Source: Oceanihabitans sp. 2_MG-2023
Lineage (GTDB): Bacteria; Bacteroidota; Bacteroidia; Flavobacteriales; Flavobacteriaceae
Length of the DNA: 64,000 bases
Reading direction: 5' to 3'
Assembly: GCF_030547245.1 (NCBI RefSeq)
Contig: NZ_JAUOQT010000002.1
Location: 579,236 to 643,235, forward strand
Positions 45,239 to 53,701 of the stretch are shown in pieces (within the stretch, counting starts at the first letter, position 1; each line of letters opens with the position of its first letter). The position numbers were made by a program, and so were the translations under genes. Under the pieces are notes generated by a model that had not been told where the DNA came from, did no database searches, and was given only the letters and a program-made list of their open reading frames with translations.

Positions 45239-45554
45239 CTTAAAAACGAAAAATAAATATCTAAATTTAAAAGAGAAGTTATTGGTATAACATCATTAAA
45301 AGAAAAGTCAAGCATCTGAAGTTAAGTTACAGATTTAGTAACATATATAATTTCTTATAAGACCTCTTTTATAAAACGAGTTAACAATAACATTAATGAA
45401 GAATTAGCATTTAGATAAATTTAAATTTTTAACAGAAACTAAATAGTTTTATTTTTAAACACAACCCTTTTTAAACACTACGTTTAAGATAATGTTTAAG
45501 AATAAAACTATTTATCATTCTAAAAGATGAAGTTTTGTAATTAAATAAATAATA
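45239..45554. other. 316-bp intergenic region upstream of KDG kinase
   Basis: No gene is seen. The region contains a half-conserved ATTGGTATAA box (45281-45290) that recalls the GntR operator, and the large inverted repeat annotated separately at 45440-45514. Several GTTTAAG-type repeats lie in the loop. It probably serves as leader and promoter of the kinase-aldolase pair. Confidence 0.5.
45440..45514. repeat. 22-bp nested inverted repeat before KDG kinase
   Basis: The arms 45440-45461 and 45493-45514 are complementary over 22 bp with a single G-T mismatch. Their 31-nt loop carries a second small stem, TTAAAC (45471-45476) with GTTTAA (45482-45487). There is no T-tract. It ends 40 bp before the kinase start, so it would form in the mRNA leader. 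Confidence 0.75.
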
Positions 45555-46577
45555 ATGAGTAAGATTGTCACATTTGGAGAAATTATGTTAAGACTCTCAA
45601 CAGAGCGTCATTTAAGATTTTCTCAAGCGAAAAAGTTTGCAGCCTCTTATGGTGGTGGAGAATTTAATGTAGCAGTATCTTTAGCAAATTATGGTATTCC
45701 AGCCGAATTTGTTACTAGACTACCAAAAAATGAAATGGGAGCTTGTGCATTAAAAGAGATGCGCAAATTTAATGTAGAATCTAAAAATGTTATTTACGGT
45801 GGAGACAGACTGGGTATCTATTACTTAGAAACTGGAGCTGGAACCCGTGGTAGTAATGTAGTCTATGATAGAGCAAACAGCTCTATGGCTACCATAGAAA
45901 AAGGTTCCATAGATTGGGAATCGGTTTTAAAAGACGCTACATGGTTTCATTGGAGCGGTATTACTCCTGCAATTTCACAATCTGCTGCAGACGAATGTTT
46001 AGAAGCAATTAAAGTTGCACATAAATTGGGGGTTACTATTTCTTCCGACTTAAACTATAGGTCAAAATTATGGCAATACGGAAAAGAACCAAACCAAGTA
46101 ATGCCAGAACTTTTAAAGTATAGTAATGTTATTTTAGGAGATATTGATACCGCATTTTTTATGTTAGGAAAAGATAAAGTAAATCCTAACTACCAAGACG
46201 AAAAATCCTTACCTTCTTTATACGATCAAATATTTAAATTATGTCCTAATTTAAATACTACAGCAACTACATTAAGGTATTCTGTTAGTGCATCGCATCA
46301 ACGAATTGGAGGTATATTATACGATGGAAAAACTATTTACAACGCAGATGTGAAGGAGGTTACTCCTGTTGTAGATAGAGTTGGTAGTGGAGACGCTTTT
46401 ATGGGTGGCTTAATTTATGGATTAGTAAACAATGCTACCAATAAACAAAAAGCATTAAATATAGCGGTTGCCGCTTGCTGCTTAAAACACACTATTTCTG
46501 GTGATTGTAATTTAATTACACTAGATGAAATCGAAAAATTATTAAATGGTGATGCCTCAGGAAAGGTTTCCAGATAA
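45555..46577 (+). CDS. kdgK: 2-keto-3-deoxygluconate kinase (PfkB family)
   Basis: Cytoplasmic sugar kinase (340 residues) phosphorylating KDG to KDPG. PfkB family traits are 'IVTFGEIMLRLSTE' at the start, 'YGGGEFNVAVSLANYGIPAEFVTRL' (substrate-binding first PfkB signature) and 'VTPVVDRVGSGDAFMGGLIYGL' near residue 270, containing the catalytic Asp of the GSGD anion hole. 'SSDLNYRSKLW' matches KDG kinases. The KDPG aldolase follows by 11 bp. Together with the upstream reductase this completes the Entner-Doudoroff exit of alginate monomers. Confidence 0.93.
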   Translation: MSKIVTFGEIMLRLSTERHLRFSQAKKFAASYGGGEFNVAVSLANYGIPAEFVTRLPKNEMGACALKEMRKFNVESKNVIYGGDRLGIYYLETGAGTRGSNVVYDRANSSMATIEKGSIDWESVLKDATWFHWSGITPAISQSAADECLEAIKVAHKLGVTISSDLNYRSKLWQYGKEPNQVMPELLKYSNVILGDIDTAFFMLGKDKVNPNYQDEKSLPSLYDQIFKLCPNLNTTATTLRYSVSASHQRIGGILYDGKTIYNADVKEVTPVVDRVGSGDAFMGGLIYGLVNNATNKQKALNIAVAACCLKHTISGDCNLITLDEIEKLLNGDASGKVSR

Positions 46578-46588
46578 AAAAACACAAA

Positions 46589-47254
46589 ATGTCACAATAC
46601 TCAAGAATTGAAGTTGCAACAGTAATGCAAAAAACAGGCTTAGTTCCTTTGTTTTATAATGAAGATATAGAAGTAAGCAAAAAAATAATAAAAGCGTGCT
46701 ATGATGGTGGTGCAAGGCTTCTAGAATTTACGAGCAGAGGTGATTTTGCTTTTGAAGTTTTTGCAGCTCTTAATAAATATGTAATAGCAGAGCTACCTGG
46801 AATGATAATGGGAGTTGGTTCTATTACAGATGCTGCTGCTGCATCTCTTTATATGCAATTAGGTGCAAATTTTATTGTAACACCTGTTTTACGAGAAGAT
46901 ATTGCAATTGTTTGTAATAGAAGAAAAGTACTTTGGTCTCCTGGTTGTGCAACGTTAACTGAAATATCTAAAGCTGAAGAACTAGGTTGCGAAATAGTTA
47001 AATTATTTCCTGGTAATGCATATAACCCAAGCTATGTAAAAGCAATAAAAGGCCCTTGTAAATGGACAAGTATCATGCCTACTGGAGGTGTTGAGCCAAC
47101 ACAAGAAAGTTTAGAGTCTTGGTTTAATGCTGGTGTTACTTGTGTAGGAATAGGATCTAAGCTTATTGCTAAAAATAAAGATGGCAACTACGATTATAGT
47201 AAAATTGAAGAGCTTACCAAAACTGCAATAACTATTATTCAAAAGTTAAAATAA
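46589..47254 (+). CDS. eda: KDPG / KHG aldolase
   Basis: Class I aldolase of 221 residues that splits KDPG into pyruvate and glyceraldehyde-3-phosphate. Visible are the catalytic Glu in 'LLEFTSRGDFAFEVF' (E46), the Schiff-base lysine K138 in 'EIVKLFPGNAYNPSYVKAIKGP', and the phosphate-binding 'IMPTGGVEPTQESL' and 'GIGSKLI'. Length and motifs are standard for the Eda family. It follows the kinase by 11 bp and is followed 9 bp later by a truncated LacI gene, so all belong to one transcript. Confidence 0.95.
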   Translation: MSQYSRIEVATVMQKTGLVPLFYNEDIEVSKKIIKACYDGGARLLEFTSRGDFAFEVFAALNKYVIAELPGMIMGVGSITDAAAASLYMQLGANFIVTPVLREDIAIVCNRRKVLWSPGCATLTEISKAEELGCEIVKLFPGNAYNPSYVKAIKGPCKWTSIMPTGGVEPTQESLESWFNAGVTCVGIGSKLIAKNKDGNYDYSKIEELTKTAITIIQKLK

Positions 47255-47263
47255 CGACTGTTA

Positions 47264-47791
47264 ATGTATCAATCTACAATAACACTAAAAAGTATATCTA
47301 ATCTATCTGGATTTTCTGTTTCTACAGTATCTAAAGCTTTAAATGGCAAAAGCGATATTAGTTCTAAAACTAAAGAGTTAATAAAAAATATTGCTTTAGA
47401 AAACAATTATGTACCTAACTTTACAGCTTTATCTTTAAGAAAACAAAGAACCAAAACTTTGGCTATAATAGTTCCAGAAATAACAGACTCTTGTTATAGT
47501 TGTATTATCTCTGAAATACAAAAATTTTCATTTAAACATGGCTATCGATTGCTATTGTTTCAATCTTTTTCATCTAAGGAAAAAGAAGAAGAATGTTTAA
47601 AAAACATCAATGATGGTAGTGTAGATGCTGCAATCATGCTTTCTAATTTTAAACAAAATAATTCTTCCATATTTATTAATAATCAATTACCTATTGAATA
47701 TATTGAAATTTCTAATCTTCAAAGTAGAAAAAAACTAAAAGAAGAAGTAATTTTGAGTTTTAAAAAATCTTTAAAAAATCTAATTAGTTAG
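47264..47791 (+). CDS. Truncated LacI-family regulator (HTH plus partial effector domain)
   Basis: A 175-residue protein, about half of the usual 330-340. The DNA-binding part is complete ('ITLKSISNLSGFSVSTVSKALNGKSDISSKT', hinge 'YVPNFTALSLRKQRTKT'). The effector domain is present only for its first subdomain ('LAIIVPEITDSCYSCIISEIQKFSFKHGYRLLLFQ') and ends in a lysine-rich tail. No frameshifted remainder follows: the next gene starts 19 bp downstream. It could be a functional short DNA-binding protein without a sugar pocket, or a decayed regulator kept by its operon. It resembles the LacI at 17844 in the HTH and in 'KEEECLKNINDGSVDAAIMLS'. Confidence 0.8.
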   Translation: MYQSTITLKSISNLSGFSVSTVSKALNGKSDISSKTKELIKNIALENNYVPNFTALSLRKQRTKTLAIIVPEITDSCYSCIISEIQKFSFKHGYRLLLFQSFSSKEKEEECLKNINDGSVDAAIMLSNFKQNNSSIFINNQLPIEYIEISNLQSRKKLKEEVILSFKKSLKNLIS

Positions 47792-47810
47792 CGTAAATTC
47801 AATTTAGTTC

Positions 47811-48674
47811 ATGCACAAAAAAACTATATTTTATATGTCTATTAGTGCATTAGCCTTCGCACTACTAAATGTATTTGTAAAAAAACTCGGTTATTTTAAT
47901 GTGTACCAAATTGTTTTTTTTAGGTCAATTGGAACCTTGTTTTTCACAATTCCTTTTTTAATTAAAAATAAAATTTCGTTTCTAGGAAACAAAAAACTTT
48001 TACTTATCTCTAGAGGAATTGTTGGCTGTATTGCAATGACATTGTTTTTTATGTCTATTAAACACCTATCTATGGGAACAGCTGTTTCTATTAGATACAT
48101 CTCTCCTATTTTTGCTGCTGTCTTCGCTTTGTTTTTACTTAAAGAAAAAATAAAACATTTACAATGGTTATGTTTTGGTGTCGCTTTTATTGGTGTTGTT
48201 ATTTTAAAAGGCTTTGATAATCAAATCAATAATATCGGATTAGTTTACGCCATTATTTCTGCTGTGTTTACAGGATTAGTATATATTTTTATAAGAAAAA
48301 TTGGTGCCAAAGATCATCCTATTGTAATTGTAAATTATTTTATGATTATCTCTGCTATTATTGGTGGCGTTTTATGTATTAATCATTGGACGAGCCCAAA
48401 AGGATTAGAATGGTTATTACTATTAAGTCTTGGCGTCTATGGGTATTTTGGACAACTTTACATGACCAAAGCATTACAAACTGGCGAAATTAATCTAGTT
48501 GCTCCATTAAAATATATTGAAGTTATTTTCACGATGCTAATTGGAGCTATTTGGTTACAGGAAACCTACTCGCTTCTAAGTATTTTTGGTATCTTTTTAA
48601 TTATTACTGGTTTGGTATTAAATGTATTAGTAAAGCAGTCAAAAGTTTTTTCTACTAAAAAAGAGCTCAAATAA
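47811..48674 (+). CDS. EamA/DMT-family transporter
   Basis: Inner-membrane protein of 287 residues with ten hydrophobic segments arranged as two EamA repeats ('AFALLNVFVKKLGYFNVYQIVFFRSIGTLFF' in the first, 'GYFGQLYMTKALQTGEINLVAPLKYIEVIFTMLIGAIWLQE' in the second, both typical of the drug/metabolite transporter superfamily). The substrate is unknown. It is the last gene of the + strand alginate block, 19 bp after the short LacI gene, and a bidirectional terminator separates it from the convergent metalloprotease. It may be an efflux pump for a pathway intermediate, or an unrelated neighbour. Confidence 0.88.
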   Translation: MHKKTIFYMSISALAFALLNVFVKKLGYFNVYQIVFFRSIGTLFFTIPFLIKNKISFLGNKKLLLISRGIVGCIAMTLFFMSIKHLSMGTAVSIRYISPIFAAVFALFLLKEKIKHLQWLCFGVAFIGVVILKGFDNQINNIGLVYAIISAVFTGLVYIFIRKIGAKDHPIVIVNYFMIISAIIGGVLCINHWTSPKGLEWLLLLSLGVYGYFGQLYMTKALQTGEINLVAPLKYIEVIFTMLIGAIWLQETYSLLSIFGIFLIITGLVLNVLVKQSKVFSTKKELK

Positions 48675-48683
48675 GTTATTTAT

Positions 48684-48717
48684 AAAAATAAAAGCGACCA
48701 AAGCCGCTTTTATTTTT
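48684..48717. terminator. Bidirectional terminator
   Basis: A 13-bp perfect stem (48684-48696 with 48705-48717, core AAAAGCG/CGCTTTT, A/T-rich outer part) lies between the convergent genes ending at 48674 and 48741. T-runs on both strands allow termination in both directions. Confidence 0.85.
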
Positions 48718-48740
48718 AACCTATAAAATCTTTTTTAAAA

Positions 48741-51476
48741 TTATTCAATAATTAATTTCTTAATAATAGATTTATTTCCAGATTTAATTTTTACTAAATA
48801 CAATCCCGATTGTACATGATCTAATGTTATTGTTTCATTAAAACTAGAAGTATTCATGATTTTTTTATCATAGACTACTCTTCCTCTAACATCATATACC
48901 GAAAGATTAATATCCTCGTCTAAAATAGTATTCATCTTAATATTAAAGGTTCCAGTATTTGGGTTAGGATAGATAACAAAACTATCTACATCTAATGTAT
49001 CTGTTACAGACAACGTAGATTCTGAACAAACTTCTAAAGACCATGAAGCTAATTGACCACTATCTCCATTATAAATATCAACAATAGTTAGAGTCCAAGT
49101 ACCATTAGGATCTTCACCATTAAAATCTGCCAAAGTTCCTGTTGGCTGATAGGTTCCACCTCCTGTTAATGGACAAGGTAGTGTTCCGCTACTTGCAGCA
49201 TCATCAAAATGAATATCAAAATCCTCATCTGTACCACAAATACTACTAAATAAAGAAACTACCGTATTACTAGGACTCGTTAAAGTTACCTCTAAATCAC
49301 CTAAATATGTATGTGTACCAATTAAATTTAAAACATTAACATCTGTTATTACATCGGCTCCTGAAATAGCTACTGTAGAAGTTGTAGTCCCCATTGTTCC
49401 TGTAATCGGAATGTCTAATGGAACATTTGTACTAGCTTTTGTAGCACAAGTAATTATTGGGCAAGCAGACCCTGATAAGGTAGTTATATAACCTGTTTTA
49501 ATTTCCGTATCTGAACCAAAAGAATTTGTAGCTACTAATGTCACATTATATGTTCCAGGGGCAGCATAAGTCACTGTTGGATTTTCTGCTGTCGATGTTG
49601 CTGGAGTTCCACCTTCAAAAGTCCAAGCTAAAGACGTTGGTACTCCTGTAGACGTATCTGTGAAATTAACGGTATTATTGGTGTCTAAACAAATGCTAAT
49701 ATTATCTGCTGTAAAGTCTGCAACTGGTGGAGCAGCTAAAGCAGGTAAAGTATAACCACAGTCTGTAAATTCGGTATGTATTGTAGTTAACTCACTTGCA
49801 GTATATCCCATATTAATAGCTGCTTGATATGCAGCGTTTGCAGCATCATCTTGGCTAGAAGATCCATTAGTCATCCCAAGACCTTCTAAAAATATTTTGT
49901 CTGTTTTTGCACGACCAATTATATCATATATTTTCATTAAACATGTAGACCATATTTGACCATCGGCATGAATCCCTCCTGTTAACCCTCCTGGGTAAGA
50001 TGCACCATAATCTGTTGTTCTTCCATTCCAATATTCATTATGTCCATCCCAATTAAAAACATAATTATATGCAGCATCTGATGCACTCCAATTCCCTAAA
50101 CTTCTATTATAAGATTGCGCCCAATAATCACCACTACCTTCACTAAGTCCATTAACTTGCGAAAGACCTCCGTTAGTTACCCAGTCATGAAGACCATGAC
50201 CCAACTCATGATGTACCACATCAGAATCTTCAGCATCATCGACACCACCTTCACCAAAAGCAAGCTCTCCAGATCCACTAGAATAGTGTGAATTATCACT
50301 GCCACTTAAACCATGTGGATCTACACGCACTCCTGTAGTATATTGATATGGCAATAAATTAATATTTAATACAGTATTTATATAACGCATAGAAGCATCT
50401 ATATGATAATATACATTTACCGCTTCAAACGCATCATCCGCTCTTTGATAATTAAAACTAGAACTAGCTTGTGAGAATAGCCCATTATAAGGTGACTCGC
50501 TATCCACAACTTCTGCATAAGGCCCTTTTAAATGATAATTTCCACCCGAAAATTCAATATCTAAAAGAGATACATTAAATGTTTGTGCTGTTAATGCAGT
50601 AGAATTTGCATCGCTACCATCTGTAATTCCGCCACTACCATAGGCTACCATTGCAGAAGATAATGGGTCTGGATCAAATACATTACCTGTACCTGTAGCA
50701 AATGGGTAGCTTATACTTTCCTCCTTACAGGTTTCATTATTATCTTTTTCTAAGTTTTTATTCCCGTTTCCATCATTACAATAAAATGAAATATCAAGTG
50801 CTTTAAAAATTTCTCCACTATTTGCATCTACAAAAACATCCCATTCTCCAATTATATCTTTAGAGATAAAATTAATTCTATACGCTAACCTAGAAGAGGT
50901 ATCGTGATAAATAAACAGTGCATTGTTTGTATATTGAAAAGCACCATTAACTCCCAAATATCTATATGCAATATTTTGTGCCTGGCTTAAAGAAAGGGAT
51001 GGATTAGTCCTATTCAGTTTCACATTATAATTAAATGCATTCATTACATAAGTAACCTCGTTTTTAGAGTTAATGTTTATTGTAATTTCAGAAGAATTAA
51101 CTGGTAATCCATAAGCGTATTGCCTAAGTCTAACTGTTGTTCCAGAAACACTAGTTCGAACTGCGTGAAGTTTTAGTTGTTCTATTTGTTCTTTGTTAAG
51201 ACCAAAGGTTTCCTTAAAGTTTAGTAAGTAGGCCTTCGCCATATTCTCTGGACTATTAGATTCTAATGCGTATGCAATTCCATAAATAGCAATGGGAAAA
51301 CCAGTGTTTTTATCTACCCTTATATTGTCTTTAAATTCATAATCTTGCTCCAGTTTGGGCAAATCAATTTCAAAATTTTTCTTTAATGTGGGTTTTTGAG
51401 CCATCACATTGGTCGTTAGCAACAAAACTGCTAAAAACCAAAAATAGCAAGACTTTGGGTGTGCAATTGTTTTCAT
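48741..51476 (-). CDS. M36 (fungalysin-type) metalloprotease, T9SS cargo
   Basis: Secreted zinc protease of 911 residues. Signal peptide ending 'TTNVMAQ', FTP/PepSY propeptide (about 40-235; 'RQYAYGLPVNSSEITIN', 'GEWDVFVDANSGEIFKALDIS'), M36 catalytic domain (about 290-600) with 'VHHELGHGLHDW' (HELGH 423-427) and the third ligand region 'GLSEGSGDYWAQSY'. A PKD domain follows (about 612-700, 'PPVADFTADNISICLDTNNTVNFTDTSTG'-type), then a proprotein-convertase P domain (about 715-835, 'THTYLGDLEVTLTSPSNT', 'FNGEDPNGTWTLTIVD'), and a T9SS type-A sorting domain at the end ('FVIYPNPNTGTFNIK', 'YDVRGRVVYDK', 'GLYLVKIKSGNKSIIKKLIIE'). It probably degrades extracellular protein. It is convergent with the alginate block and not obviously part of it. 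Confidence 0.93.
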   Translation of the reverse strand: MKTIAHPKSCYFWFLAVLLLTTNVMAQKPTLKKNFEIDLPKLEQDYEFKDNIRVDKNTGFPIAIYGIAYALESNSPENMAKAYLLNFKETFGLNKEQIEQLKLHAVRTSVSGTTVRLRQYAYGLPVNSSEITININSKNEVTYVMNAFNYNVKLNRTNPSLSLSQAQNIAYRYLGVNGAFQYTNNALFIYHDTSSRLAYRINFISKDIIGEWDVFVDANSGEIFKALDISFYCNDGNGNKNLEKDNNETCKEESISYPFATGTGNVFDPDPLSSAMVAYGSGGITDGSDANSTALTAQTFNVSLLDIEFSGGNYHLKGPYAEVVDSESPYNGLFSQASSSFNYQRADDAFEAVNVYYHIDASMRYINTVLNINLLPYQYTTGVRVDPHGLSGSDNSHYSSGSGELAFGEGGVDDAEDSDVVHHELGHGLHDWVTNGGLSQVNGLSEGSGDYWAQSYNRSLGNWSASDAAYNYVFNWDGHNEYWNGRTTDYGASYPGGLTGGIHADGQIWSTCLMKIYDIIGRAKTDKIFLEGLGMTNGSSSQDDAANAAYQAAINMGYTASELTTIHTEFTDCGYTLPALAAPPVADFTADNISICLDTNNTVNFTDTSTGVPTSLAWTFEGGTPATSTAENPTVTYAAPGTYNVTLVATNSFGSDTEIKTGYITTLSGSACPIITCATKASTNVPLDIPITGTMGTTTSTVAISGADVITDVNVLNLIGTHTYLGDLEVTLTSPSNTVVSLFSSICGTDEDFDIHFDDAASSGTLPCPLTGGGTYQPTGTLADFNGEDPNGTWTLTIVDIYNGDSGQLASWSLEVCSESTLSVTDTLDVDSFVIYPNPNTGTFNIKMNTILDEDINLSVYDVRGRVVYDKKIMNTSSFNETITLDHVQSGLYLVKIKSGNKSIIKKLIIE

Positions 51477-51555
51477 AAAGTTATGGATTAATTAATAGTT
51501 TTTAATACTACGTTTTTTTTAATCAATTAACAATTATTCACTTTAAACAATAAAA

Positions 51556-51577
51556 AAAAGCGACAAAAGTCGCTTTT
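51556..51577 (-). terminator. Terminator of the ssb-like gene
   Basis: AAAAGCGAC (51556-51564) pairs with GTCGCTTTT (51569-51577). On the minus strand the stem is followed by eight T's (complement of 51552-51559), placing it correctly behind the ssb-like gene that ends at 51598. Confidence 0.85.
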
Positions 51578-51597
51578 CTTTAAATAAATTAATAAAA

Positions 51598-51930
51598 TTA
51601 CTTCCCTAATAGTAATAACTCATTACAGACTACTTCAGTTGTGTGACGTTTGGTTCCTTCTTTGTCTTCCCATGATCTAGTGGTAAGCTTTCCTTCTATT
51701 GCCACTTCTTTTCCTTTAGTAACAAACTTTTCTACTATTTCTGCTGTTTTTCCCCAAGCCACAACATTGTGCCATTGCGTATCTGTTACTTTTTCGCCTT
51801 GTGCGTTTTTATAGCTTTCATTGGTAGCTATTGAAAATTTGGCAAGCATTTTACCAGATTCTAAATTAATGATTTCTGGATCGTTTCCTAAGTTTCCAAT
51901 TAACTGTACTTTGTTTCTTAACGTATTCAT
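51598..51930 (-). CDS. ssb: Short single-stranded DNA-binding protein (OB fold only)
   Basis: A 110-residue SSB consisting of the OB-fold alone: 'LRNKVQLIGNLGNDPEI', 'KFSIATNESYKNAQGEKVTDTQWHNVVAWGKTAEIVEKFVTKGKEVAIEGKLTTRSWEDKEG' type body and 'TTEVVCNELLLLGK' as C-terminus. The flexible linker and the acidic DDxIPF-like tip that recruit repair proteins in ordinary SSB are missing. It is therefore a paralogue, perhaps for competence, mobile DNA or stress, rather than the main replication SSB. It is monocistronic with its own terminator and divergent from the HNH gene. Confidence 0.88.
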   Translation of the reverse strand: MNTLRNKVQLIGNLGNDPEIINLESGKMLAKFSIATNESYKNAQGEKVTDTQWHNVVAWGKTAEIVEKFVTKGKEVAIEGKLTTRSWEDKEGTKRHTTEVVCNELLLLGK

Positions 51931-52028
51931 AAGATAAGGTTTTTATTATATTGAATTTCATTAGTTCCATTCAACACTGCAAAGATGAAACAACATACAA
52001 GTGCTATTCGGTTGTTACACATTTAAAA

Positions 52029-52059
52029 TCGTTTGTAAATGCTTGTAGTCGTTTGTAAA
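52029..52059. repeat. Direct repeat TCGTTTGTAAA x2, 20-bp period
   Basis: Two identical 11-mers (52029-52039 and 52049-52059), spaced 20 bp from start to start, lie in the divergent promoter region between the ssb-like and HNH genes. Two full helical turns place them on one face of the DNA, as for a dimeric regulator. They are about 42-72 bp before the HNH start. Confidence 0.5.
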
Positions 52060-52100
52060 CGGAAAATTTCGTATATTTAAAACTCCTAAAAACAAATAAT

Positions 52101-52661
52101 ATGTTGACCAAATTATCTGGTGAACACTGGCAAACGATTTCAAAAGATACTTGGCGTACTAATGAGAAGTACCATATATCTTCACTTGGAAGGATTTATA
52201 GTGAAAAACACCAACAATTAAAATTAAACTTTAAATGTTCTGAAATTAATGGTTACGAAGCATTTTCAGCAATTAAAAAGAATAAAAAAACAAATTTAGT
52301 ATACGTACATCGTATTATGGCTGAATTATTTATTGAAAACCCAGAAAACAAACCTTTTGTAATTCATAAGGATTTTAACAAGAAAAACAATGTGGTTTCT
52401 AATTTGGCCTGGGCAACTCGGCAAGAAGTGACAACTCATAATTTAAAAAATCCATTAGTTATTAAAAGCAAAATAAAACGAAAAGAAAACCATAAACATT
52501 TTAAACTTTCTGAAGGTAAAGTAAAAATGATTAAACGAAAATTATTCGACCCTAATCGTAAAACTAGAATGCGTTTAATAGCAAAACAATTTGGTATTTC
52601 TGAAATGCAGTTATACAGAATTAAATCTGGAGAAAATTGGGGGCACGTGACAGAATTTTAA
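52101..52661 (+). CDS. NUMOD4/HNH endonuclease-like protein
   Basis: A 186-residue protein. The N-terminal NUMOD4 motif ('GEHWQTISKDTWRTNEKYHISSLGRIYSEKH', about 6-40) is followed by an HNH-type segment ('VYVHRIMAELFIENPENKPFVIHKDFNKKNNVVSNLAWATRQE', about 75-117) with the H-N-N pattern. A C-terminal helix-turn-helix-like segment ('MRLIAKQFGISEMQLYRIKSGENWGHV', about 155-183) resembles NUMOD1-type DNA binding. Such proteins occur in homing endonucleases and phages but also as free-standing chromosomal genes in flavobacteria. No intron, intein or phage neighbour is present. The gene is divergent from a short SSB paralogue. Function unproven. Confidence 0.8.
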   Translation: MLTKLSGEHWQTISKDTWRTNEKYHISSLGRIYSEKHQQLKLNFKCSEINGYEAFSAIKKNKKTNLVYVHRIMAELFIENPENKPFVIHKDFNKKNNVVSNLAWATRQEVTTHNLKNPLVIKSKIKRKENHKHFKLSEGKVKMIKRKLFDPNRKTRMRLIAKQFGISEMQLYRIKSGENWGHVTEF

Positions 52662-52673
52662 CTTCTTAAAACA

Positions 52674-53168
52674 ATGAAACAGCTATATCTATTAGTACTT
52701 ATATTAATATTTACTACTTGTAATGCGCAAGTTAACACGTTAAAATTTGAAGATGGAATGCAATCTCCAAAAGCAAATTTAAGTCAAATTTTTTGGATGG
52801 AAGGACACTGGAAAGGGGAAGCTTTTGGGGGAATTACTGAAGAAATTTGGAGTCCTCCACTTGGAGATTCGATGATGTTTTCTTTTAAACTAGTTATAGA
52901 TAATCGTGTTGTTTTTTATGAATTTGGAGGAATAAGACAAGTTGAAAACACGCTAGTTTTACAATTCAAACATTTTGGAAATGATTTTAAAGGTTGGGAA
53001 GAAAAAGACGTAACCGTAGATGCTAAATTGATTAAAATAGAAAATAATCGCGCATACTTTGACCAATTCACTTTCGAAAAAGTAAATGATCAAGAAATAA
53101 ATATTTATGTGGTTATTGAAGAAAAAGGCGAAACCGAAGAAGTGAAATTTAAGTACAAAAAACACTAA
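52674..53168 (+). CDS. DUF6265-like exported protein
   Basis: A 164-residue protein with an N-terminal signal, possibly lipidated at the cysteine in 'IFTTC'. The body has 'LSQIFWMEGHWKGEAFGGITEEIWSPPLGDSMMFSFKLV' near residue 37 and lipocalin-like strands up to 'EEVKFKYKKH'. This matches the DUF6265 family known from many Bacteroidota, of unknown function, probably binding a small ligand in the periplasm. It is 12 bp after the HNH gene, and its stop codon touches the start of the next gene, so the four small genes 52101-54052 may be one operon. Confidence 0.75.
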   Translation: MKQLYLLVLILIFTTCNAQVNTLKFEDGMQSPKANLSQIFWMEGHWKGEAFGGITEEIWSPPLGDSMMFSFKLVIDNRVVFYEFGGIRQVENTLVLQFKHFGNDFKGWEEKDVTVDAKLIKIENNRAYFDQFTFEKVNDQEINIYVVIEEKGETEEVKFKYKKH

Positions 53169-53699
53169 ATGCAATTTCATATAGAAACAAAAAGACTTCT
53201 TTTAAGGGAACTTAGGCTAACAGATTTAGATGGTATGTTTGCTTTAGATTCGGACCCAGATGTACACAAATACTTAGGGAACAAACCTGTTAAAACAATA
53301 GATGAGTCTAAAAAAATACTAGAAAGTGTACTCTCTCAATATAAAGAAAGAGGTATTGGTAGGTTTGCAGTTATCGAAAAAGCTTCAGGAGATTTTGTTG
53401 GCTGGTCTGGTTTGCGTTTAAATACAGAATACAACATGAATGGCTTTACTAAATATTATGATGTTGGTTACAGACTTATTAAACAATATTGGGGAAAAGG
53501 CTATGCAACCGAATCTGGAAAAGCGGCTATAGATTATGCCTTTAAAGTTTTAAAACTTCCAGAAATTTATGCTACTACAGAAATAGGAAACCAAGCTTCG
53601 CACAACGCGCTTTTAAAAATTGGATTACACTATATAGAAGATTTTTATTTTGAACAAGAACAAATGAACTTACGATGGTATAAACTGGAAAACAAATAA
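53169..53699 (+). CDS. GNAT-family N-acetyltransferase (RimJ/RimL-like)
   Basis: A 176-residue acetyltransferase of the ribosomal-protein-alanine type group. It starts 'IETKRLLLRELRLTDLDGMFALDSDPDVHKYLGNKP', carries the acetyl-CoA loop 'QYWGKGYATESGKAAIDYAF' (motif A, QxxGxGx) and closes with 'PEIYATTEIGNQASHNALLKIGLHYIEDF'. These are hallmarks of the Acetyltransf_3 subgroup; the substrate is unknown. The ATG follows the preceding stop codon without any gap, suggesting coupled translation. Confidence 0.9.
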   Translation: MQFHIETKRLLLRELRLTDLDGMFALDSDPDVHKYLGNKPVKTIDESKKILESVLSQYKERGIGRFAVIEKASGDFVGWSGLRLNTEYNMNGFTKYYDVGYRLIKQYWGKGYATESGKAAIDYAFKVLKLPEIYATTEIGNQASHNALLKIGLHYIEDFYFEQEQMNLRWYKLENK

Positions 53700-53701
53700 C
53701 T

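Noticed and set aside
45281..45293. Fourth GntR operator upstream of KDG kinase
   Set aside because: Only one arm (TTGGTAT) is conserved; the second arm and the 13-bp repeat are missing and no -7 box is adjacent.
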